Source: Achromobacter xylosoxidans
GTDB taxonomy: Bacteria > Pseudomonadota > Gammaproteobacteria > Burkholderiales > Burkholderiaceae_B
Direction of reading: 5' to 3'
DNA length: 64,000 nucleotides
Assembly (NCBI RefSeq): GCF_002192695.1
Contig: NZ_MTLG01000104.1
Coordinates: 62,001 to 126,000, forward strand
The position numbers and the translations under genes were made by a program. The notes beneath the pieces were generated by a model. The model was given only the letters and a program-made list of their open reading frames with translations, had not been told where the DNA came from and did not search any database. Shown here piece by piece: positions 26,068-35,970 of this stretch; the first letter of the stretch is position 1, and the number at the start of each line of letters is the position of its first letter.

Positions 26068-27638
26068 TTCTGCACCAGGTATTCGGGGCTGGCGGCCACC
26101 AGCATGATGGCGGCGCGCACGCGGTCGCGCGGCCGGCCCGCCGGTATCGTGGCCACGGCGCGCGCGATGCTGCCGGCGGTCTCGGCGGAATAGGCATCGC
26201 CCGCCAGCAGCAGCGCCACCCGCGCCACCAGCGCGGACGGATCCTGCGCCAGCGCGATCTCGGCGGTGTAGGGCGTCTGCAGATCCTCCCAACCCCGGTC
26301 CACATAGATGGCCAGGAAATTCAGGTAGCCGGCGATGCTGGTCTCGTCGGTGATCTGCAGTTCCGGCGCCACCAGGTGCTGGCGCGCCAGCTCGGTCACC
26401 GGCGGCACATAGCGCGGGCGGAAGAAGTTGAAGACGCTGGCCGAGCGCATCGGGCTCTGGGCCAGCCGGATCGTGTTGTCGGTGGTGTCGGGCATGGCCC
26501 AGGCGCCGTTGTTGGAGGTGGCGCCGAAGGCCCGCGCCCAGGCCGCGAAGCGCACGATGGGCTCGCGCACCTTGCCCCAGCCGGGCGCGGCCAGGTCGGG
26601 CTGGCGCGCCTCGGGGTCGAGCAGGACGGCGCGCACCACGGCCTTCAGGTTGCCGCGCGCGCCGCTGCCGTCGTCATTGAAGGCCGCGGACACGCGCGCG
26701 ACATAGGCGTGACTGGGATTGCTGGTGACTAGGCGCTGGATCAGCTGGGTGCCGATGAAGGGCCCCACGTTGGGATGAGCGCAGATCACTTCCATGGCGC
26801 GCTTGAGCGACAGGTGGCCGTCGGTGCCCGCCGGCACCACCGCGCCCAGAAAGCGCTTCTCGGCCAGCGAGTGCAGCGCGTTGTTCAAGGCCATGGGACG
26901 GCGGTGGAACTCCACGTCGGTTTCCGGACCATTGATGTCCCAGCCGGTGAAGACCTTGGCCAGCCCTTGCACGTCCGCATTGGTGTAGGTTTCCACGGGC
27001 GCGCCCTGGACCATCCTGACGGCGCCGTCCGGCTCCAGTTCCAGCAGGCCGATGCTGAACAGCTGCATGACCTCGCGGGCGTAGTTCTCGTCGGGATGGC
27101 GGCCGGTCTTGGGGTCTTCCTTGCGGTTGCCGCGGTAGGTCAGCATGCAGCCCATGGACAGGTTGCGGGTCACGGCCGTCAGCAGCTGCTGGTAGTTGCC
27201 CAGGGCATGTTCGGCCAGCAGGTCCATGAAGCCCGCGGCGCCGAACAGCGGCCAGGACGCGGTGATGGACGACACGCCCACCACGAAGATCTCCGACAGC
27301 GCGAACGCCACCCGGGTGCGCACCTGGTCCGGGGCGGAGATGAACTTGCGCCACAGCGTGGACTCCAGTGGCGCGTTGATGCCGTTGCCCTTGAATTCCT
27401 CGGTGTTCTTGCGCTGCTGCAGCAGCCAGTCGAAATGGGTCTGCGACGGCGGCATGGCCAGTTGCGCATCCAGCCAGGGCGCGTAGCCCTCGCGCACCAC
27501 GGCCTCGATCTCGGCGGGCGTGGGGCCGAACGTGGCCTGCGCCAGGAAACGCGAGGCCTGGCCCGGGGTCGGTCTTGCGGGGGACATATCGGCGGACTGC
27601 GGCGCAGCCGCTGACGGCGTAGCGGACATGCGCGGCAC
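26064..27638 (-). CDS. DUF1800 protein
   Basis: 524 residues of the DUF1800 family: ASRFLAQATFGPTPAEIEAVVREG, LWRKFISAPDQVRTRVAFALSEIFVV, HPDENYAREVMQLFSIGLLELE and SVFNFFRPRYVPP. No clear signal peptide at the chosen N-terminus; a start at Met4/5 is equally possible. The family is of unknown function and is almost always next to DUF1501, here with a 4-base overlap. The pair probably acts together in the envelope. Confidence 0.87.
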   Translation of the reverse strand: MPRMSATPSAAAPQSADMSPARPTPGQASRFLAQATFGPTPAEIEAVVREGYAPWLDAQLAMPPSQTHFDWLLQQRKNTEEFKGNGINAPLESTLWRKFISAPDQVRTRVAFALSEIFVVGVSSITASWPLFGAAGFMDLLAEHALGNYQQLLTAVTRNLSMGCMLTYRGNRKEDPKTGRHPDENYAREVMQLFSIGLLELEPDGAVRMVQGAPVETYTNADVQGLAKVFTGWDINGPETDVEFHRRPMALNNALHSLAEKRFLGAVVPAGTDGHLSLKRAMEVICAHPNVGPFIGTQLIQRLVTSNPSHAYVARVSAAFNDDGSGARGNLKAVVRAVLLDPEARQPDLAAPGWGKVREPIVRFAAWARAFGATSNNGAWAMPDTTDNTIRLAQSPMRSASVFNFFRPRYVPPVTELARQHLVAPELQITDETSIAGYLNFLAIYVDRGWEDLQTPYTAEIALAQDPSALVARVALLLAGDAYSAETAGSIARAVATIPAGRPRDRVRAAIMLVAASPEYLVQK

Positions 27639-27659
27639 CTCGTCGAATGCGAAAACCTA

Positions 27660-27692
27660 CGGTACTGAAGCCCCGGGCGGGCTTCAATACCG
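27660..27692 (-). terminator. Terminator-like stem-loop after the SDR gene
   Basis: CGGTACTGAAGCCC pairs with GGGCTTCAATACCG (14-bp arms, one mismatch, 5-base loop). On the minus strand it follows the stop of the SDR gene at 27729 and precedes the DUF1800 start at 27638. Only four T residues follow, so termination efficiency is uncertain. Confidence 0.5.
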
Positions 27693-27728
27693 TCATTCGG
27701 ACGAGAGGCTAGTACAAAAGAATGAGAT

Positions 27729-28433
27729 TCAGACCGAGCGCGTGATGCCGCCGTCGATGCGGATGTTCTGGCCGGTGATGTAGGAAGACGCGTCGGACGC
27801 CAGGAAGGCGATCAGGTCCGCGACTTCTTCCGCGGTGCCGTAGCGGCCCATCGGAATGCGCGTGCGGCGGTCTTCCTTTTCGGGCAGGCTGTCGATGAAG
27901 CCCGGCAGCACGTTGTTCATCCGCACATTGTGTGCGGCGTATTCGTCCGCGAACACCTTGGTGAAGGCGGCCAGCCCGGCGCGGAACACGCCCGAGGTCG
28001 GGAACAGCGCTTCGGGTTCGAAGGTGGCGTAGGTCGAGATATTGACGATGGCGCCGGACTTCTGCTGTTTCATCACCGGCGCGACCAGGCGCGCGATGCG
28101 CACCACGTTCAGCAGGTAGTACTCCATGCCCAGGTGCCAGTCCTCGTCGCTGATCTCCAGCAGCGGGCCCTTGGGGCCGTGGCCGGCGCTGTTGACCACG
28201 GCATCGATCCTGCCCCATTTCTGCTGGGTGGCGTCCACCAGCCGCGCCAGGTCCTCGGGCGAGCGGTTGGATCCCGTGATGCCCAGGCCGCCCAGTTCCT
28301 GCGCCAGGGCCTCGCCCTTGCCGGAGGAAGACAGGATAGCCACGCGCCAGCCGTCGGCCGCCAGTTTGCGCGCCGCCGCCGCGCCCATGCCGCTGCCGCC
28401 GGCGGTGACGATCGCCACTTTTTCCGTGCTCAT
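27729..28433 (-). CDS. Atypical SDR-family protein lacking Tyr/Lys
   Basis: 234 residues with the SDR fold: cofactor motif TAGGSGMG (10-17), NSAG (81-84), Ser133 in VNISTYA and the C-terminal SDASSYITGQNIRIDGGITRSV. Where the catalytic Tyr and Lys of YxxxK should be (13 and 17 residues after Ser133), it has Thr146/Ser147 and Phe150/Arg151 in FPTSGVFRAGLAAF. A dehydrogenase activity by the usual mechanism is doubtful. Start chosen at the ATG 28433 behind AGGAGTG; a longer frame lacks a ribosome site. It is followed by a hairpin, so it probably ends its transcript. Confidence 0.82.
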   Translation of the reverse strand: MSTEKVAIVTAGGSGMGAAAARKLAADGWRVAILSSSGKGEALAQELGGLGITGSNRSPEDLARLVDATQQKWGRIDAVVNSAGHGPKGPLLEISDEDWHLGMEYYLLNVVRIARLVAPVMKQQKSGAIVNISTYATFEPEALFPTSGVFRAGLAAFTKVFADEYAAHNVRMNNVLPGFIDSLPEKEDRRTRIPMGRYGTAEEVADLIAFLASDASSYITGQNIRIDGGITRSV

Positions 28434-28452
28434 GCTCACTCCTGGTCTTGAA

Positions 28453-29787
28453 TTATTTGGGAGCGGCCATTGTAGAAGCGGGAGCGACCCGCCACACCAC
28501 ATTGCCGACGTCGTCGGCCGTCAACAGGTTGCCCTGGCGGTCTATCGCCACCCCTACCGGCCGGCCCTGGGCTTCGCCGCTTTCGTTCAGGAAGCCCGTC
28601 AGCACGTCGCGCGCCGGCCCGTCGGGCCTGCCGTCGCGAAACGGCACGAAGATGACCTTGTAGCCGCTGCGTGGATCGCGGTTCCAGGAACCGTGCTGGC
28701 CCACGAACATGCCGTCCGTGTAGGGCGCGGGCAGGCGCGATCCGCCCGACCAGGCCAGTCCCAGCGAGGCGGTGTGCGGACCCAGCGCGTAGTCGGGCAC
28801 GATGGCTTGCGCCACCAGGTCGGGGCGCGGTGGCTGGACCCGGGTGTCGACGTGCTGGCCGAAATAGCTGTAGGGCCAGCCGTAGAAGCCGCCGTCCCGC
28901 ACCGAGGTCATGTAGTCGGGCACCAGGTCGCTGCCCAGTTCGTCGCGTTCGTTGACGGCCGTCCACAGCGTCTTGCCGTCGGGCGCCCAGGCCATGCCCA
29001 CGGGGTTGCGCAGGCCGCTGGCGTACAGGCGCTTGTTGCCGCTGGCCACGTCGATTTCCAAGATGGCGGCGCGGCCTTCTTCGATGTCCATGCCGTTCTC
29101 GCCGACATTGCTGTTGGAGCCCACGGACGCGTACAGCTTGCGGCCGTCGGGGCTGGCCAGCAGGTTCTTGGTCCAGTGATGGTTCAGGCCCGCGGGCAGG
29201 TCGGTGACCTTCACGCCGGGGGCGCTGATCCGCTCTTGCCCGGCTTGGTAGGGAAAGCGCAGCACGGCGTCGGCATTGGCGACGTAGAGCTGATCGCCGA
29301 TCAAGGCCATGCCGAAGGGCGAGTTCAGGCCGTCGAGCAGGACGCTGCGGGTCTCGGCGACGCCGTCATGGTCGGCATCGCGCAGCAGGGTGATGCGGTT
29401 GGCGCTCGGGGCCCTGGCGCCGGCGCGTTTCATTACCAGGCCAGCGACCCAGGACTTGAAGCCGCCGGAAGCTGATTCGGGCTTGGGCGGCGCGTTGGTC
29501 TCGGCCACCAGCACGTCGCCGTTGGGCAGCACATACAGCCAGCGCGGATGGTCCAGGCCGCCCGCGAATTGCGTCACCGCCAGGCCGCTGGCGGCCACAG
29601 GATGCGCGCCCGTCGGCCAGCCCACGGCCTTGGCCGTTTTCACGGTGGGAATCGTGGTCGGATTGGGGGCGGGCAGCTGGGGCGCCGGGCCCATGCCGGC
29701 TTCGACCGGCAAGGTGGCCATTTCGCCGCAGGCATTGAGAGTGGCGGCGGCCATCGCGGCCGCCAGCAGGAGGCGTGGGTTGGGCAT
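28453..29787 (-). CDS. PQQ-dependent sugar dehydrogenase-like lipoprotein
   Basis: 444 residues. Lipoprotein signal [20 protein letters not shown] with Cys20 as lipid anchor. The rest is a six-bladed beta-propeller of the soluble glucose/sorbosone dehydrogenase type: [77 protein letters not shown]. It probably oxidises a sugar-like compound in the periplasm with PQQ as cofactor; no PQQ genes are in the window. Start at ATG 29787 chosen because it opens the signal peptide. Confidence 0.87.
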   Translation of the reverse strand: MPNPRLLLAAAMAAATLNACGEMATLPVEAGMGPAPQLPAPNPTTIPTVKTAKAVGWPTGAHPVAASGLAVTQFAGGLDHPRWLYVLPNGDVLVAETNAPPKPESASGGFKSWVAGLVMKRAGARAPSANRITLLRDADHDGVAETRSVLLDGLNSPFGMALIGDQLYVANADAVLRFPYQAGQERISAPGVKVTDLPAGLNHHWTKNLLASPDGRKLYASVGSNSNVGENGMDIEEGRAAILEIDVASGNKRLYASGLRNPVGMAWAPDGKTLWTAVNERDELGSDLVPDYMTSVRDGGFYGWPYSYFGQHVDTRVQPPRPDLVAQAIVPDYALGPHTASLGLAWSGGSRLPAPYTDGMFVGQHGSWNRDPRSGYKVIFVPFRDGRPDGPARDVLTGFLNESGEAQGRPVGVAIDRQGNLLTADDVGNVVWRVAPASTMAAPK

Positions 29788-29849
29788 GGCGCATGCTCCG
29801 GGGGCGGTGAGGTCCATCATACGCTTGGACCTGCGCGGGTCCGGGGCGA

Positions 29850-31193
29850 TCAGCGCATCTCGAACGCTTCCTGGTGCCAGCGCACGGGCTTGGCGCCCAG
29901 CTTGCGCAGGCCGCGCCTGAGCGCGTCAGAAAGGCCGGCGGGTCCGCAGAACCAGACGTCGGCCACGCGGCCCGCGGCCACCTCGCCCTGCGCCAGCGCG
30001 GCAGCCGTCAGTGTGTCGCCGTCGCGCGCGCTGTGGATGGCGAGCGTCACGCCGTTCAGCGCGGCGCAGCGTTCCTTGAGCAGCGACACGAAGGGATCCG
30101 TCGAGGCATCGCGCACGCAATAGTGCAACCACACGCGCGGCGTGGGCGCTTGTCCTTCCTGCAGGGCTTCCAGCCATGCGAGGAAAGGGGTGACGCCTAT
30201 GCCGCCCGCCACCCAGGCCTGCGACGTTGCGGCAGCGTCCGGCGCCAGCTGAAAGCGTCCATAGGGGCCTTCGACGGCTACCGGCTGGCCGATGCGCAGC
30301 GTGCGCGCCAGGCTGCGGGTGTAGTCGCCCAGCGCCTTGATCTGGAACGTGACGCGAGGTTCGCCCGACACGGGCGCGCTGGCGATGGTGTAGGGATGGG
30401 CGCCTTCCTTGCGGTCGAAAGTGACGAAGGCGAATTGCCCCGCCTGATGCTGCCGCCAATTGCCGTCGAGTGCGCAGCCGACCTCCAGAATGCCGCCAGG
30501 CTGGTGCGTCAGGGACACGATCCTGCCTTGCGCGCGGCGGCCGCTGCCCACGCGTCCCAGCAGCGCCACCAGCGCGGCATAGGATCCCGCAGCCAGCAGC
30601 GGAATCAGCAGCAGGCCGACGGGGCCGCTCCAGTAGCGCGCGGGAGCCAGCGCCGCCGTGTGGAACACCAGCGCCAGGAACAGCACAGGCATTGCGCGGT
30701 GCAGGAAACGCCAGCCCCGGTAGGGAAAGCGCCGCCACAAGGTGATGGCGAGCATCGCCAGCAGCAGGTAGATCGACCATTCTCCCAGGTCCTTGGCCAG
30801 GCCGCGCGAGCTTTCGAACAGCGCCAGCACGACATCACGGGCCGGGCGGCTGCCCGCGTCCGCCAGGCTCTTCAAGGGGCCGCTGGCCAGCTTCAGCAGC
30901 CAGTGCGCGGCGCCGGCCGATACGGCGAGGATGCCGGCCCATTTATGCAGCCGGTAGATCTTGTCCATGCCGCCTAGCGGCCGTTCCAGCCACGCGGGCC
31001 GCAGCGCCAGCAGCATGATCGATGCCATCAAGCCGATGGACCAGACGCCGGTGAGGTAGAGGCCCTGCTGGCGCGCCACCCAATACCAGGCGCCGGTGGC
31101 CGGCGGCTGCAGGATGAACGCGTCCAGGCCCCAGGCCAGGGTGAGGGCTAGCAAAAAGCCGCCTATGGCGGCGCCGGTTCCTATCGGTTTCAT
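29850..31193 (-). CDS. Ferric reductase-like transmembrane flavoprotein
   Basis: 447 residues: an N-terminal membrane domain with about six helices and His residues ([39 protein letters not shown]) that probably bind heme, then a cytosolic FAD-binding domain (HPYTIASAP near 265) and an NAD(P)-binding domain ([11 protein letters not shown] near 330, CGPAGL near 425). This is the COG4097/FRE-type architecture. It moves electrons from NAD(P)H across the membrane, probably to ferric iron or another acceptor. Upstream lies a minus-strand PepSY gene, 74 bases away. Confidence 0.86.
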   Translation of the reverse strand: MKPIGTGAAIGGFLLALTLAWGLDAFILQPPATGAWYWVARQQGLYLTGVWSIGLMASIMLLALRPAWLERPLGGMDKIYRLHKWAGILAVSAGAAHWLLKLASGPLKSLADAGSRPARDVVLALFESSRGLAKDLGEWSIYLLLAMLAITLWRRFPYRGWRFLHRAMPVLFLALVFHTAALAPARYWSGPVGLLLIPLLAAGSYAALVALLGRVGSGRRAQGRIVSLTHQPGGILEVGCALDGNWRQHQAGQFAFVTFDRKEGAHPYTIASAPVSGEPRVTFQIKALGDYTRSLARTLRIGQPVAVEGPYGRFQLAPDAAATSQAWVAGGIGVTPFLAWLEALQEGQAPTPRVWLHYCVRDASTDPFVSLLKERCAALNGVTLAIHSARDGDTLTAAALAQGEVAAGRVADVWFCGPAGLSDALRRGLRKLGAKPVRWHQEAFEMR

Positions 31194-31267
31194 GATGGCA
31201 TCCGTGTAGGGGCGCCCGGCCCGCCGGATGCGGGCGGAGCGTGGAAAGGCGCGCGGGCGCCGGTGCT

Positions 31268-31576
31268 TCAGTCCTTGATGCGGCTGCGCAGGACGGCGCC
31301 GCTCTGGGCGTCGACCCGCAGCTTGACGCGCTGGCCCTGCGCGTCGTCGGCCTTGACGTCGTAGCGGCCGTGCTCGAGCTCGATCTCGGTGATGTTGCGA
31401 TAGCCTGCGGCGGTCAGCGTGTCGTAGATCTGGCGCACGGTCAGCGTCGCGTTGGCGGGGGCCGTGGCGGCAGGCTGGGCCGGTGCCGGGGCCGTCTGGG
31501 CGTGCACGGCGGCGGCGCCGGCGAGGGTTGCGGCGCCAAGCGCCAGGGCGGCCAGGGTGTTGCGGATTGCGGTCAT
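31268..31576 (-). CDS. Secreted PepSY-domain protein
   Basis: 102 residues. Signal peptide to about residue 27 (AAVHAQ), an Ala/Pro linker, then one PepSY-type domain (TVRQIYDTLTAAGYRNITEIELEHGRYDVKADDAQGQRVKLRVDAQSGAVLRSR). Such proteins are periplasmic and thought to inhibit or modulate proteases or sensor proteins. It is divergent from a second PepSY gene that leads into a two-component system, and precedes the ferric-reductase-like gene on its own strand. Confidence 0.85.
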   Translation of the reverse strand: MTAIRNTLAALALGAATLAGAAAVHAQTAPAPAQPAATAPANATLTVRQIYDTLTAAGYRNITEIELEHGRYDVKADDAQGQRVKLRVDAQSGAVLRSRIKD

Positions 31577-31662
31577 GGAATGGCTCCTAGGTTGTTGCGG
31601 GTTGCCGGAATGGCGACCATGACCGCATTATTCGGGTGTGCGGATGAACCAATTCTGAAGCC

Positions 31663-31699
31663 GCCGTTCACGTGCCGTTCATTTTTCCGGCGCTATAAC
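31663..31699 (+). promoter_or_regulatory. Promoter with OmpR-type direct repeats upstream of PepSY/two-component operon
   Basis: Two identical copies of GCCGTTCA at 31663-31670 and 31674-31681 are 11 bases apart, one helical turn, as bound by OmpR/PhoB-type response regulators. A -10-like TATAAC lies at 31694-31699, so the repeats cover the -35 position. Autoactivation by the response regulator at 32095 is the inference; the divergent PepSY gene (start 31576) could be co-controlled. Confidence 0.5.
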
Positions 31700-31747
31700 T
31701 GGGCGGACAATCGCCGCTTATGGCGGACCCCGAATGCGAAAGAAACC

Positions 31748-32094
31748 ATGACCCGAGGAACCCGTACCCGAACCTGGCTGTCCTGCGGCGCGCTGATGCT
31801 GGCGCTGGCCGCGGGCCCCAACGCGGGCCTGGCCGATGAAAGCGACCACGAACAAGCGCGCCAGGCCTTGCAGGCCGGCAAGGTGCTGCCCCTGCGTTCG
31901 GTGCTGGACATCGTCGAACGCGACTATCCTGGGCAGGTGGTCAAGGTCGAGTTCGAAGAGGACGACGGCGAGTTCATCTACGAGATCCGGCTGCTGCAAA
32001 GCGGCGGCCGGCTGGTCAAGCTGAAGATCGACGCGCGCGACGGCAAGGTGCTGGGCGTGAAGGGGCGCGACATCCAATTCCGGGACAAGCACTG

Positions 32095-32095
<1 letters not shown>
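31748..32095 (+). CDS. Secreted PepSY-domain protein, first gene of two-component operon
   Basis: 115 residues: signal peptide ending near LADES (residue 32), then a single PepSY domain (LPLRSVLDIVERDYPGQVVKVEFEEDDGEFIYEIRLLQSGGRLVKLKIDA). Start at ATG 31748. Its stop overlaps the response-regulator ATG as TGATG, so the sensor, regulator and this periplasmic protein are one unit. It may bind the sensor's periplasmic loop or the activating signal. Confidence 0.85.
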
Positions 32096-32753
<658 letters not shown>

Positions 32754-32757
<4 letters not shown>

Positions 32758-34130
32758 TGCCGCAACGCGCGCGTGCGCCGGGCTCGCTGCGCTGGCGCCT
32801 GCTGGCTGGCACGCTGGCCTGGATCCTGGTCACGGTGGTGCTGGCCGGCTGGGGCCTGGGCAGCCTGTTCCGCCAGCACGTCACCGAGCAGTTGCGCGCC
32901 GAACTGACCCTGCACCTGAACCAGCTGACGGCCGCGGTGAACACCGCTCCGGATGGCCGCCTGGTGGTTTCCCCGCCCTTGAGCGACCCGCGGCTGGAGC
33001 AACCTCTGTCCGGCCTGTACTGGCAGATCGACCGGCTCGACGAGCAGGGCCGTTCCGTGGCCGTGGGCGCGGCGCGCTCGCGTTCGCTGTGGGACCAGGT
33101 GCTGGCGCTTCCGGCCGCGGACAGCGCCGATGGCGTTTATGAAATCGCGGGGCCGGAAAAGCACCGCCTGACGGCCCTGACGCGCACGCTGGAACCGGCC
33201 GAGACCGAGGCATCGCCGTTGCGCCTGATCGTGGCCGCCGACAGCCAGGTGCTGGCCGAGCCTATCGAACGCTTCAACCACATGCTGCTCATTTCGCTGG
33301 GCGCGCTGGCGGCAGGCCTGACGCTGGCGGCCGTGGTCCAGGTCCTGGTCGGGTTGCGGCCGCTGGCCAGGCTCAGGCGGCAGCTCGCGCGCCAGCACGG
33401 GGGCGCCAGCGTGCGCATCGAGGGCAGTTTTCCCAGCGAAATCCAGCCGCTGGTCGATGATTTCAATCGCGTGCTGGACGTCAATGCCGACATGGTGCAG
33501 CGCGCGCGCACGCAGGCCGGCAATCTGGCGCATGCGGTGAAGACGCCGTTGACGATCCTGGGCAATGCCGCGGCGCGCGAGGACGGGCCGCTGGCGGCGC
33601 TGGTGCAGGAGCAGGTCGGCATGGCGCGCCGCCAGATCGACTATCACCTGGCGCGCGCCCGCGCCGCCGCCGCATCCGGCGCGGCCGACAGCCGCACGCC
33701 GCTGCGCAAGCCCATCGAGGGTTTGCTGCGCGTCATGCAGCGCCTGTACGCGCAGCGTGGGCTGCAGCTGGAAATGCCGGCGTTCGCCGACGGCCTGGTG
33801 TTTCGCGGCGAGGAACAGGATCTGCAGGAGATGGTCGGCAACCTGCTGGACAACGCCTGCAAATGGGCCGAACGCCAGGTGCAGGTCAGCGCAAGCGCCG
33901 CCGGCCCGGGCCAGTTGCTGATCCAGATCGACGATGACGGCCCCGGCATCGCCGACGATGAGCGCGAACGCATCTTCCTGCGCGGCGTGCGCATGGATGA
34001 ACAGCGTCCCGGATCGGGCCTGGGCCTGGATATCGTGCGCGACCTGGCCGGTACCTACGGCGGCCAGGCGCGCGCCGAGCGTTCGCCGCTGGGCGGCCTG
34101 AGGGTGTCGTTGTGGCTGCCGGCCGCCTGA
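32754..34130 (+). CDS. Sensor histidine kinase
   Basis: 458 residues: membrane helices at about 18-38 and 176-200 with a 140-residue periplasmic domain between them, a HAMP-like linker, the H-box with phosphorylated His260 (LAHAVKTPL), N-box NLLDNACKWA and G-boxes DDGPGIADDER and GSGLGLDIV. It phosphorylates the regulator encoded just upstream. The signal is unknown; QseC/PhoQ-like layout together with a PepSY partner suggests an envelope or cation cue (inference). Confidence 0.93.
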
Positions 34131-34137
34131 GGCCGGC
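34118..34137. terminator. Hairpin between convergent kinase and stress-protein genes
   Basis: GCCGGCC and GGCCGGC form a 7-bp stem with a 6-base loop that contains the kinase stop codon. No T-run follows on either strand, so it is only terminator-like. Its place between convergent genes fits a two-way stop. Confidence 0.35.
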
Positions 34138-34145
34138 GCTCGGGC

Positions 34146-34574
34146 TTACTTCACCAGCGTGACCGGCGCTTCGGCCAGTTGCAGCACCTGATTGGCCACC
34201 GAGCCGATCAGGATGTTGGTCAGCGAGCCGTTGCCGCGCGTGCCCATGACGATGCGGGCGCAGCCGTGGTCCTGGGCGTAGCCGGCGATTTCCGTGGCCG
34301 CGTGGCCAAACGCCACGTGGCTGGTGTAGTCGGCGCCGGTCACGTCCAGCAGCTTGCGCGCCTCGTCCGTGGCCTCCTGGCCTTCGCGCAGGTAGAACTC
34401 GTCGATCATGTCCTGCGTGATCAGGCGCGACAGGCCCGCGCGGCCTTGCACGGGCGTCTGGATGTTGAGCAGATGGATGCGCGCGGCGCCGGCGCCTTGG
34501 GCGAGCTGGCGGGCGTACAGGACGGCGCGGTTGGCGTTTTCAGAGCCGTCGACAGGGACCAGGATGTTCAGCAT
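34146..34574 (-). CDS. Universal stress protein (UspA family)
   Basis: 142 residues with the Usp fold: ILVPVDGSENANRAVLYARQL at the start and the ATP-loop pattern VMGTRGNGSLTNILIGSVANQVL (G-x2-G-x9-G-S/T). The ATP-loop suggests a nucleotide-binding UspFG-type member. It follows a second usp gene after 16 bases, in one transcript. Role in stress survival is known for the family; the trigger is not visible here. Confidence 0.92.
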   Translation of the reverse strand: MLNILVPVDGSENANRAVLYARQLAQGAGAARIHLLNIQTPVQGRAGLSRLITQDMIDEFYLREGQEATDEARKLLDVTGADYTSHVAFGHAATEIAGYAQDHGCARIVMGTRGNGSLTNILIGSVANQVLQLAEAPVTLVK

Positions 34575-34590
34575 GGATGCTCCTTGACGG

Positions 34591-35016
34591 TTACTTGACC
34601 AGGGTGACGGGCAACTCCGTCAGATGCAGGACGCGGGTCGCGACCGAACCCAGGAACCAGGACGACACCGAGCCCAGCCCGCGCGAGCCCATGTAGATTT
34701 CGTCGGCGCCGGATTCGTCCGCCACGCGCACGATGGTCTCGGCGGCGGCGCCGATTTCGATGTGGGTCTGGAAGGGCACGCCGGCCTGGGTCAGCAGTTC
34801 GCTGGCGGCTTGCAGCGCGTTGCGGCCTTCTTCCTCGTGATAGGCGTCGATCTCGGCTTGCGGCAGGCCGCGGCCGATCTTGCCGGCTTTCAGGGGGATC
34901 TGGACCGTCAGGAGCTCCACGCGTTCGACCGGGTCGTAGCTGCGGGCGTCGAGCAGGGCTTGGACCGCATGGACGGCGGGCTGGGAGCCGTCCACGGGGA
35001 TCAGGATGCGTTTCAT
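34591..35016 (-). CDS. Universal stress protein (UspA family), second copy
   Basis: 141 residues, paralogous to the next gene downstream (ILIPVDGSQPAVHAVQALL, IYMGSRGLGSVSSWFLGSVATRVLHLTELPVTLVK). It starts at ATG 35016 behind GGAGAC; the open frame continues upstream without a start site of quality. The shared C-terminal PVTLVK shows recent duplication. First gene of the usp pair. Confidence 0.91.
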   Translation of the reverse strand: MKRILIPVDGSQPAVHAVQALLDARSYDPVERVELLTVQIPLKAGKIGRGLPQAEIDAYHEEEGRNALQAASELLTQAGVPFQTHIEIGAAAETIVRVADESGADEIYMGSRGLGSVSSWFLGSVATRVLHLTELPVTLVK

Positions 35017-35120
35017 GAGCGTCTCCTTGTGCGCGCCGCGGGCGGCGTTGTAGTCCACTTTATCCGAATTATTCGCCGAATCGGACAGGCGCGTCATGCG
35101 CGGGATCAAACCGGGCGCAA

Positions 35121-35924
35121 TCAGCGCCAGCGCGGCTCCAGCGCGTGCGCGGCGGGGGCCTGCCCGAGCAGGCGGGCGGCCAGCGCGCCCAGGGCCTCGG
35201 CCGAGCCGCTGGTCTCCAGGCGCAACCCGCCCGGGCCATCGGCGCGCAGCAGGCCGCGTTCCTGCAACTGGTGGCGCAGACGGCGCGCGACTGGCGCGCC
35301 TGTTTCCAGCAACGGCACGTCGGCGCCGGCGGCCGCCTGGATCGCGTCGCGCAGGAAGGGAAAGTGGGTGCAGCCCAGCACCAGCACGTCGGCGCCCGCC
35401 TCGCGCAATTCCGCCACGGGCGCGCGCACCGCGGCTTCGGCCTCGGGGCCGCTGAGCACGCCTTGTTCCACCAACCGTACCCACTCGGGGCAGGGCCTGA
35501 ACAGGATGTGGACTTCGGGCGCCTCGCGCCGGACCAGCGCCGCGAATTTGGGGCTGGCCAGGGTGCCTGTGGTGGCGAATACGCCGACCACGCCGCTCGT
35601 GGTCAGGTGCGCGGCGGGCTTGATGGCCGGTTCCACGCCGATGATGATCAGTTGCGGATGGCGCAGGCGTAGCTGGGCGATGGCGGCCGCGGTGGCGGTA
35701 TTGCAGGCCACCACCATGGCCTTGGCCTGGCGCGACACGAAGTAATCGGCAATCGTGCTGGCGCGCTGCTCGACGTAGTCCTGCGTTTTTTCGCCATAGG
35801 GCACGTGGGCGGAGTCGGCCACGTACAGCAGGGGTTCGTGGGGCAGGGCGTCGCGGATGGCGCGCAGCACGCTCAGGCCGCCGACGCCGGAGTCGTAGAT
35901 GCCTATGGGTGAATCTGGGAACAT
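35121..35924 (-). CDS. murI: Glutamate racemase
   Basis: 267 residues; makes D-glutamate for peptidoglycan. GIYDSGVGGLSVLRAIRDALP at the start, catalytic Cys74 in VVACNTATAAA and Cys185 in LGCTHFPFLRDAI, with YVADSAHVPYGEK. Full length for the family. Single gene, with the usp genes behind it and the LysR gene in front on the same strand. Confidence 0.95.
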   Translation of the reverse strand: MFPDSPIGIYDSGVGGLSVLRAIRDALPHEPLLYVADSAHVPYGEKTQDYVEQRASTIADYFVSRQAKAMVVACNTATAAAIAQLRLRHPQLIIIGVEPAIKPAAHLTTSGVVGVFATTGTLASPKFAALVRREAPEVHILFRPCPEWVRLVEQGVLSGPEAEAAVRAPVAELREAGADVLVLGCTHFPFLRDAIQAAAGADVPLLETGAPVARRLRHQLQERGLLRADGPGGLRLETSGSAEALGALAARLLGQAPAAHALEPRWR

Positions 35925-35970
35925 GGCTGCAATGCGGAGTGCGGGTGCCGGGCAGTGTAGCGCCGCGCGC

